DNA of 11,184 bases from JAKFWF01 sp041745515 (GTDB taxonomy: Bacteria > Pseudomonadota > Alphaproteobacteria > Rhizobiales > Hyphomicrobiaceae), in NCBI GenBank assembly GCA_041745515.1, contig JBGTIU010000192.1:1-11184 (forward strand). The letters run 5' to 3'. A program made the translations under genes and the position numbers. Positions 6,456-11,184 of the stretch are shown here, one piece after another (within the stretch, counting starts at the first letter, position 1; the number at the start of each line of letters is the position of its first letter). The notes under the pieces are model-generated. The model saw only the letters and a program-made list of their open reading frames with translations, made no database searches and was not told where the DNA came from.

Positions 6456-7811
6456 GTGGCTTCCAAGAAATCAAACAGAACGGCAGCCGCTCCTGCGCCA
6501 GCCGCCCGACCGTCGGCAGCTTCGACATGGCCCGCGGGCCTGACCGCGACGGCCGAACACGAAGCAGCAGCCGAGTTCGTCGCGAATGCGGACGGCCATC
6601 TATTCGTCACCGGTCGCGCCGGCACCGGCAAGTCGACCCTGCTCCGGGCGCTGCGCGACAGAATTGCCGACCCGTGCGTGGTACTGGCGCCGACCGGTCT
6701 AGCTGCTGTCACTGCCGGTGGTCAGACGATCCATTCCTTTTTTGGTTTCCCGCCCAAGCTCATTCAACCTGACGACATCCGCCGCAGCCGCAACGGTGGC
6801 ATCATGCGGCGCCTCAAGCTCGTGATCATCGACGAAGTGTCGATGGTGCGTTCCGATCTGATGGCGGCGATAGATCTCAGCCTGCGCGTCAATCGCGGAC
6901 GACCGCGCGAGGCCTTCGGCGGCTTGCGGCTGTTGCTGTTCGGCGATCTGCATCAATTACCGCCCGTGGTGCGCGGCGAAGAGGTCGAATACCTGGAAAG
7001 CACGTTTGGCGGGCCGTTCTTCTTCAGTGTCGGCGCGCTGCGCGAAGGCGCCGGCACCCGTCTGCTGGAACTCGGTCAGGTTTTTCGCCAGAGCGACGAG
7101 GCGTTACTGGATGTGCTGAACCATGTGCGGGAAGGCACCGCGGACGCCAGCGACCTCACCGTGCTCAACACGCGCGTGTCGCCCATTCGCACGCTGAAAG
7201 AGGGCGACCCTTATGTCATTCTCACGCCGACCAACGCCGCCGCGCATCGAATCAACGCAGCCTTTCTCGATGGGCTCGCCGGCGAAGCAGTGGCCTTCGA
7301 GGCAAAAGTCACCGGCGAATTCAACGGCAGCGCCCATCCGACCGACACACTGCTGTTGCTGAAACCCGGCGCCAAGGTGATCCTGTTGCGTAATGATCCC
7401 GACGGACGCTGGGTCAACGGCACCATCGGACGCGTCTGCCGACTGGACGAAACGCGGGTGTGGGTCGAGGTCGATGGCCGCGAGCACGAGATCGAGGCGG
7501 TATCATGGGAGAACCGGCGTTATGCCTTCGACACCAAGGCGGAGAAGATCGTCGAGACCATCGCCGGCACCTTCAAGCAACTGCCGCTGCGTCTGGCCTG
7601 GGCCTTGACCATCCACAAGAGCCAAGGGCTGACGCTGGACAAGGTGTATCTGGACCTTGGGCGCGGTACATTCGCCCACGGCCAAGCCTATGTCGCGCTG
7701 TCACGCTGCCGCACGCTGGAAGGGCTGGCGCTCGCCAGGCCACTGAAGCCCGGCGACATAATGTTCGATCCTGCCGCCATGGGCTACCGGTCGCTCTTTC
7801 CTTCTCTATGA
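6456..7811 (+). CDS. Stand-alone Pif1/RecD-like superfamily 1B DNA helicase
   Basis: A 451-residue ATP-dependent helicase of the Pif1/RecD2-like SF1B group, which moves 5' to 3' on single-stranded DNA. Motifs in order: Walker A GRAGTGKST (53-61), motif Ia LAPTGLAA (77-84), the Pif1-type TIHSFFGF (91-98), Walker B VIIDEVSM (123-130), motif III FGDLHQLPPV (162-171), motif IV LGQVFRQSD (206-214), motif V TIHKSQGLTLDKV (385-397) and motif VI YVALSRCRTLEGL (412-424). The length fits a helicase core without the nuclease or N-terminal domains of RecD. The first 25 residues are Ala/Pro-rich and probably disordered. The start is GTG; no ATG occurs before the conserved core and the Shine-Dalgarno is weak. 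Roles of Pif1 proteins include replication-fork progress and unwinding G-quadruplexes, but the role here is inferred. It looks monocistronic. Confidence 0.88.
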   Translation: MASKKSNRTAAAPAPAARPSAASTWPAGLTATAEHEAAAEFVANADGHLFVTGRAGTGKSTLLRALRDRIADPCVVLAPTGLAAVTAGGQTIHSFFGFPPKLIQPDDIRRSRNGGIMRRLKLVIIDEVSMVRSDLMAAIDLSLRVNRGRPREAFGGLRLLLFGDLHQLPPVVRGEEVEYLESTFGGPFFFSVGALREGAGTRLLELGQVFRQSDEALLDVLNHVREGTADASDLTVLNTRVSPIRTLKEGDPYVILTPTNAAAHRINAAFLDGLAGEAVAFEAKVTGEFNGSAHPTDTLLLLKPGAKVILLRNDPDGRWVNGTIGRVCRLDETRVWVEVDGREHEIEAVSWENRRYAFDTKAEKIVETIAGTFKQLPLRLAWALTIHKSQGLTLDKVYLDLGRGTFAHGQAYVALSRCRTLEGLALARPLKPGDIMFDPAAMGYRSLFPSL

Positions 7812-7852
7812 CTTGGGTTGTAAGTAGTGAAAGATTGCACCGCACCATTAAC

Positions 7853-7900
7853 GAATTCCTTTTTATTCATGTTATTACAAACACTTAAATTAGAATTCCT
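7853..7900. repeat. Short direct repeat GAATTCCT flanking an AT-rich stretch
   Basis: GAATTCCT occurs at 7853-7860 and 7893-7900, exactly 40 bp apart, on either side of an AT-rich block that follows the helicase gene. Eight-base repeats at this distance can occur by chance. It could be a footprint of slippage or a small excised element. Confidence 0.25.
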
Positions 7901-7904
7901 GACA

Positions 7905-7953
7905 TGCGGCAACTTGTCTTGCCGCACTGCAACATAATCTTATTGCGCTGCAA
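7905..7953. promoter_or_regulatory. Phasin promoter region with TTGC/GCAA dyads, likely PhaR operator
   Basis: Three overlapping or adjacent dyads occur within 49 bp: TGCGGCAA-N6-TTGCCGCA (7905-7926, perfect 8-bp arms), TTGC-N6-GCAA (7919-7932) and TTGC-N3-GCAA (7943-7953). Between the last two is CATAAT (7933-7938), a 5/6 match to a -10 box. The dyads would therefore cover the -35 and the start of transcription, the usual arrangement for a repressor. PhaR, the repressor of phasin genes in Paracoccus and Rhodobacter, binds TGC/GCA-type dyads (CTGC-N3-GCAG in Rhodobacter). Assignment to PhaR is therefore reasonable but inferred. The leader to the ATG at 8078 would be about 130 bases. Confidence 0.45.
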
Positions 7954-8077
7954 GGCGCCGTGCACTATGTTTCCTGCATCGACCCAGCGGTGCGGCCGGA
8001 ATTCTGTCCGGTACCGTACGATGGCCACAAAATCGGCGCTCTTAGGCGCGCCTCAACCCGCGAACCAGGAGCCCCCT

Positions 8078-8539
8078 ATGAACGTCAACGACCAGTTCAC
8101 CCGCCAGGCGCAGGACATGTTCAATGCCGCCAAGGATGCGCGCATTCCCGAGAACGTCCAGCACATGGCCGAAGAAGGCGTCGCCAAGACCCGCGAAGCC
8201 TACCAGAAGATCAGCAGCGTCACGAAAGATGGCGCAAAGGCGCTCGAGGGCGTCATGCTGACAGCTCAGGACGGCGCCAAGGTGCTCGGCGAAAAGGTGC
8301 TGCACAACACCATGGCCAATACCGAGGCTGCCTTCGATGCCGCTCAAGCGATTGCGCGCGCTCGTTCGCTGCCCGAGGCCGCCAAGCTTCAGGCCGATTT
8401 CATGCAGCAGCAGTTTGCCATTGCCGGCGCTCAGACCAAGGAATTCTTCGAGCTGTCGACCAAGGTCTATCGCCAGGCATTCGAGAGCATGAACGCCGCC
8501 GCGACGAAAAGCTTCGAGCAGGTCAAGAAGTCTGCCTGA
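8078..8539 (+). CDS. Phasin, polyhydroxyalkanoate granule-associated protein
   Basis: A 153-residue phasin of the Phasin_2 type, the small amphipathic proteins that coat polyhydroxyalkanoate (PHA) granules and control their number and size. The sequence is almost wholly helical and Ala/Lys/Glu/Gln-rich. The N-terminus is MNVNDQFTRQAQDMFNAAKDARIPENVQHMAEEGVAKTREAYQKI. A central TAQDGAKVLGEKVLHNTMANTEAAFDAAQAIARA stretch follows. Near the end is the typical SLPEAAKLQADFMQQQFAIAGAQTKEFFELSTKVY block (about 98-132). There are no cysteines, signal peptide or membrane segments. The ATG at 8078 was chosen because AGGAG (8067-8071) lies six bases before it; the frame is open to 7904, but those residues are not phasin-like. 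It has its own regulatory region and a strong terminator. PHA synthase genes are not in the window. Confidence 0.9.
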   Translation: MNVNDQFTRQAQDMFNAAKDARIPENVQHMAEEGVAKTREAYQKISSVTKDGAKALEGVMLTAQDGAKVLGEKVLHNTMANTEAAFDAAQAIARARSLPEAAKLQADFMQQQFAIAGAQTKEFFELSTKVYRQAFESMNAAATKSFEQVKKSA

Positions 8540-8572
8540 TCGACGGGCGATCACTCTGCCGACGGACTCCGG

Positions 8573-8603
8573 GCCCGGACGCAAATTTGCGACCGGGCTT
8601 TTT
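8573..8603 (+). terminator. Rho-independent terminator of the phasin gene
   Basis: GCCCGG (8573-8578) pairs with CCGGGC (8593-8598). Inside, CGCAAA pairs with TTTGCG after a single A-A mismatch. The hairpin is followed at once by TTTTT (8599-8603). It begins 33 bases after the phasin stop codon and is among the clearest terminators in the window. Confidence 0.88.
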
Positions 8604-8637
8604 CGCGCTCGATTACAGCGGCGCTGCACGCAACAAG

Positions 8638-8717
8638 GCGATTCAATTCCCCCTCCCGCATCCCCAAACTTTGTTGCGCCTTCGCGGGGGTTTGGGTGTC
8701 AAGCCAAACTGAATCGC
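8638..8717. repeat. Nested inverted repeats with two competing stems
   Basis: GCGATTCA (8638-8645) pairs with TGAATCGC (8710-8717) and encloses CCCAAAC (8663-8669), GTTTGGG (8690-8696) and CCAAAC (8704-8709). The middle arm can pair with either the left or the right arm but not both. It lies in the non-coding gap between the phasin terminator and the acetyltransferase gene. It could be a structured RNA leader or a degenerate repeat; no known family is recognised. Confidence 0.35.
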
Positions 8718-8741
8718 GCCCGGTGCCACCCAACCCGTGAT

Positions 8742-8762
8742 CCGGAAAAAAAATTTATCCGG
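8742..8762. repeat. CCGGA/TCCGG hairpin around an A8 tract
   Basis: CCGGA (8742-8746) and TCCGG (8758-8762) form a short dyad whose interior is a run of A followed by TTTA. It is 44 bases before the acetyltransferase start. The A-tract could act as an upstream promoter element or a bend, but no good -35/-10 pair follows, so the role is open. Confidence 0.3.
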
Positions 8763-8805
8763 CGGCGCGACACCGAACACAATGCCTCTACCCAAGTGAG
8801 CCGCG

Positions 8806-9333
8806 ATGGCGCACACTCGCTCTATGCTCGGGTTCAGTGCAAATGTGCGCGTGCGTCGCGGCAAGCTTTCGGATGCGAAGGCTTTGTCGGGAGTGTTTCG
8901 TCAGTCTTGGGAGCTGGCTTACCGAGGCATCATTCCGCACCTGCACCTCGAATCCATCATCCGCCGCCGCAACATCGAATGGTGGCGCGCGGCGATCCGA
9001 TCCGGCGATGCACTTTTGGTGCTCGAGGTCTCGGGCACCGTCGCAGGTTACGCGACCTGTGGTGCGGCGCGGGTAGCCGGTCGCCAGCAAGGCGAGATCT
9101 ACGAGATCTACCTGGCACCGTCCTATCAGGGCCTGGGCTTCGGCGAGCACCTGTTCGAGGCTTGCCGCAATACACTCGACCAGCGCCGGCTCGATGGGCT
9201 GATCATCTGGGCTCTGGCAGAGAACGACGCGGCAATCGGGTTCTACTGGCGCCGCGGCGGTCGACCCGTCAGCAAGCGCTTCGATCGAATCGGCGGCGCC
9301 CGATTGCCGAAGCTGGCATTTACCTGGGCGTGA
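8806..9333 (+). CDS. GNAT family N-acetyltransferase
   Basis: A complete 175-residue GNAT-fold protein, which transfers an acetyl group from acetyl-CoA to an amine substrate. The acetyl-CoA-binding motif A is clear: IYEIYLAPSYQGLGFGEHLFEAC (98-120), with the Q-x2-G-x-G signature at 108-113. It is followed by LIIWALAENDAAIGFYWRRGGR (132-153), the motif B region of the family. The N-terminal VRVRRGKLSDAKALSGVFRQSWELAYRGIIP stretch is the usual first strand and helices of the RimI/PhnO-like branch. The ATG at 8806 has only a weak GTGAG-like site; an ATG at 8824 is also possible. The gene ends 13 bp from the convergent exported-protein gene. The substrate cannot be deduced. Confidence 0.88.
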   Translation: MAHTRSMLGFSANVRVRRGKLSDAKALSGVFRQSWELAYRGIIPHLHLESIIRRRNIEWWRAAIRSGDALLVLEVSGTVAGYATCGAARVAGRQQGEIYEIYLAPSYQGLGFGEHLFEACRNTLDQRRLDGLIIWALAENDAAIGFYWRRGGRPVSKRFDRIGGARLPKLAFTWA

Positions 9334-9338
9334 GTACC

Positions 9339-9348
9339 AATTCGAATT
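9339..9348. repeat. 10-bp palindrome between convergent stop codons
   Basis: AATTCGAATT is a perfect palindrome in the 13-bp gap between the acetyltransferase and the convergent exported-protein gene, reaching into the latter's stop codon. No T-tract is present. A weak shared 3'-end signal is possible; chance is also likely. Confidence 0.2.
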
Positions 9349-9958
9349 ACATCGGGCTCTTGCCGCGTGCACCGATCACCTTCGGCTCGCCCCCGCAGGC
9401 GACATCGGCACCGAGATCGTCCGCGGCGGCGCGTGCCATGGCCATCGCGTCGACGTTGGCTTTCGCATCGATGTAGGCCGCGTGACAGGCATCGCCCGCG
9501 GTGATCCGCGTCACCACCAGAACCTCTCCCTTGGCCGAGCCGTTCGATGTGAACAACCGCATGATCGCCGCATACGGTTGATCCGCACCCGCAACGCGCC
9601 GGAACCGCCATTCGACAGTTGCGCGCGTGCGCCTGGGTTCGAACACGGTATTGAATGGCCGGAGCGTTTGCTTCGCGGCACGGCGTGTTGCGGGCGATGG
9701 TCCGAAACTGACGAAGCTGCGCAGATCGCCTTCCGCGAAATAGATCGGGTAGCCTTTGAGCCCCGAACAGCGGTAAGCGTTTCCGTCGGTATGGCGCTGC
9801 AAAACGGTGCAAGCCTTGAGTTCGATCGTGGTCAGCCGGCTGCGGACCGGATTTGCAAGGACGCTTCCTGCCAGGGACGCGACGCCCAGCATGACGCCAG
9901 CGCTGAGCGCGCCCGCGCGCGCCATTCCTTTCGTCCAGCCCTGACTTCGAGTTGCCAC
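9347..9958 (-). CDS. Exported four-cysteine protein of unknown function
   Basis: A 203-residue protein (from GTG at 9958) with a clear Sec signal peptide: basic N-region, then GALSAGVMLGVASLAGS and a VLA-NP cleavage site at about residue 35. The mature part, near 168 residues, has four cysteines (50, 64, 158, 188), an even number that suggests two periplasmic disulphides. It also has a Lys/Arg-rich middle and a DACHAAYIDAKANVDAMAMARAAADDLGADVACGG end. I recognise no domain. An in-frame ATG at 9925 (residue 12) would give a neat 24-residue signal peptide, but its AAAGGA sits directly against the ATG; the GTG has no clear site either, so the start is uncertain. It is divergent from ppa and convergent with the acetyltransferase. 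Function unknown. Confidence 0.7.
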   Translation of the reverse strand: MATRSQGWTKGMARAGALSAGVMLGVASLAGSVLANPVRSRLTTIELKACTVLQRHTDGNAYRCSGLKGYPIYFAEGDLRSFVSFGPSPATRRAAKQTLRPFNTVFEPRRTRATVEWRFRRVAGADQPYAAIMRLFTSNGSAKGEVLVVTRITAGDACHAAYIDAKANVDAMAMARAAADDLGADVACGGEPKVIGARGKSPM

Positions 9959-10047
9959 CGGTGCCCAAGTCCACGTTGCCGATTGTCGCCGGGACGATAC
10001 TGCGGCACAAGTGGCCGTACCCGATTGAACACGCCAAGGATTGCTCC

Positions 10048-10578
10048 ATGCGTATCGATGCCATCGCCACCGGTCGAAACCCGCCGAATGACATCAACGT
10101 CATCATCGAGGTACCGGTTGGCGGCGAGCCGATCAAGTACGAGATGGATAAGGCCTCAGGCGCGCTGTTCGTCGACCGCTTTCTTTATACACCGATGCGC
10201 TACCCCGGAAATTATGGATTCGTGCCACACACGCTGTCGTTGGACGGCGACCCGATCGATGTCCTGATCTGCAACACGCGGGCGATCGTACCGGGCGCGT
10301 TCATCAACTGCCGGCCGGTCGGCGTACTGATGATGGAGGATAATGCCGGAGGCGACGAGAAGATCATTGCCGTACCCGACACCAAGGTGACGAAGCGCTA
10401 TGAAAACATCCGCGACCTGAAGGATCTGCCCGAAATCACGGTGCAGCAGATCCAGCATTTCTTCGAACACTACAAGGATCTCGAGCCCGGAAAATGGGTC
10501 AAGATCGACCACTGGGGCGATGCCGCCGAGGCACGCCAACTGATTGTCGATGCGATCGTGCGGGCCAGGAAAGCGTAG
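10048..10578 (+). CDS. ppa: Inorganic pyrophosphatase (family I)
   Basis: A complete 176-residue soluble pyrophosphatase, the same length as the E. coli enzyme. It hydrolyses pyrophosphate to two phosphates and so pulls biosynthetic reactions forward. All active-site residues of the E. coli enzyme have counterparts one position later: E21, K30, E32, R44, Y52, Y56, D66, D68, D71, D98, D103, K105, Y142 and K143. The DGDPIDVL signature is at 66-73. The ATG at 10048 follows AAGGA (10036-10040) with seven bases between; an in-frame upstream ATG at 9952 would add 32 unrelated residues and overlap the divergent gene. It is followed after 4 bp by dapB, so the two are likely co-transcribed. Confidence 0.97.
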   Translation: MRIDAIATGRNPPNDINVIIEVPVGGEPIKYEMDKASGALFVDRFLYTPMRYPGNYGFVPHTLSLDGDPIDVLICNTRAIVPGAFINCRPVGVLMMEDNAGGDEKIIAVPDTKVTKRYENIRDLKDLPEITVQQIQHFFEHYKDLEPGKWVKIDHWGDAAEARQLIVDAIVRARKA

Positions 10579-10582
10579 CAGG

Positions 10583-11184
10583 ATGAGCAGCATGAAGATC
10601 GCCGTTATCGGCGCCGCCGGCCGCATGGGGCGGGAGCTGGTGCGCACCATGGCCGCTGTTCCCGATTGCGCCATCGCTGGCGGCATCGAACAGGCGGGCT
10701 CGCCATGGATCGGGCAGGACATCGGCCGGGTCGCCGGCATCGAGGCTGTCGGCGTCAACATCACCGACGATCCGCTCGAACTCATCGCGCGCGTGGAAGC
10801 GATCCTCGATTTCACTGCACCGGCAGTTTCCGTTGAGATGGCCGGGCTCGCCGCCAACGCCCGCATCGTCCACGTCATCGGCACCACCGGATTGCAGCCA
10901 GCGCACATGGCGGCAATCAAGGCCGCCGGCCGCCACGCCACCATCATCCAGGCCGGCAACATGAGCCTGGGTGTCAATCTGTTGATCGGGCTCACGCGCA
11001 AGATCGCCGCCGCGCTGGATGAGGACTACGACATCGAGGTGGTCGAGATGCACCATCGGCAGAAGGTCGATGCGCCATCCGGCACCGCGCTGATGCTGGG
11101 TCAGGCCGCAGCCGAAGGCCGGAGCGCCAAGCTCGACGAACGCAGCGTCAGGGTTCGCGACGGGCACACTGGAGCACGCAAGCG
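10583..11184 (+). CDS. dapB: 4-hydroxy-tetrahydrodipicolinate reductase (3' end outside window)
   Basis: The first 200 residues of DapB, which reduces 4-hydroxy-tetrahydrodipicolinate with NAD(P)H in the diaminopimelate/lysine pathway. The usual length is about 270, so roughly a quarter is beyond the right edge. Visible features: the nucleotide-binding GAAGRMG (10-16), ILDFTAP (74-80), VIGTTG (98-103), the AGNMSLGVNLL block (124-134) and the catalytic EMHHRQKVDAPSGTAL (155-170), with H157 and K161 at the places of E. coli H159 and K163. Two in-frame ATGs, at 10583 and 10592, are possible. AGGA (10580-10583) is well spaced for the second, while the first overlaps it; I list the longer form. 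Translation is probably coupled to ppa, only 4 bp upstream. Confidence 0.96.
   Translation, partial: MSSMKIAVIGAAGRMGRELVRTMAAVPDCAIAGGIEQAGSPWIGQDIGRVAGIEAVGVNITDDPLELIARVEAILDFTAPAVSVEMAGLAANARIVHVIGTTGLQPAHMAAIKAAGRHATIIQAGNMSLGVNLLIGLTRKIAAALDEDYDIEVVEMHHRQKVDAPSGTALMLGQAAAEGRSAKLDERSVRVRDGHTGARK

Noticed and set aside
9243..10136. Minus-strand 297-codon frame across the exported-protein and ppa 5' regions
   Set aside because: It overlaps three supported genes out of frame and has shadow-like composition.
10156..11001. Minus-strand 281-codon frame opposite ppa and dapB
   Set aside because: Antisense of two well-identified enzymes; no motif of its own.

Overview
The window is a high-GC (roughly low 60s %, judged by eye) stretch of chromosome from an alphaproteobacterium. 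The protein sequences of DapB, inorganic pyrophosphatase, the phasin, DUF1244 and TypA look most like Hyphomicrobiales, probably the Bradyrhizobium/Rhodopseudomonas side. That placement is an inference from protein character, not from a search. The genes are mostly housekeeping. I see no transposase, integrase, CRISPR array, tRNA or rRNA.

Left part (1-2661): a minus-strand group holds a DUF1244 protein and an N-formylglutamate amidohydrolase-family protein, 30 bp apart and likely co-transcribed from a promoter near 1868-1896. Further downstream on the same strand is the start of an azlC-type amino acid exporter gene that runs off the left edge. Divergent from these, on the plus strand, is a LysE/RhtB-type exporter whose predicted promoter sits almost on its start codon.

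Middle (2760-5955): two related minus-strand genes encode short proteins with the same N-terminal domain and a C-terminal J domain. One keeps the HPD motif of DnaJ co-chaperones; the other has DPQ at that place. The HPD gene is divergent from typA (bipA), a complete ribosome-associated translational GTPase. A strong hairpin just after typA carries its poly-T tract on the minus strand. With a second hairpin beside it, this suggests a small minus-strand RNA in an otherwise gene-free, AT-richer gap (5922-6455).

Right part (6456-11184): a stand-alone Pif1/RecD-type helicase, then a phasin (polyhydroxyalkanoate granule protein) with a cluster of TTGC/GCAA dyads in its promoter region and a textbook terminator, then a GNAT acetyltransferase. 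Convergent with the last is a small exported four-cysteine protein of unknown function. Divergent from that protein are ppa (inorganic pyrophosphatase) and dapB (lysine/diaminopimelate synthesis, cut by the right edge), only 4 bp apart.

The points that most merit a second look are the HPD/DPQ pair of J-like paralogues, the small-RNA candidate behind typA, and the phasin operator cluster. I found no clear multi-gene novel system.
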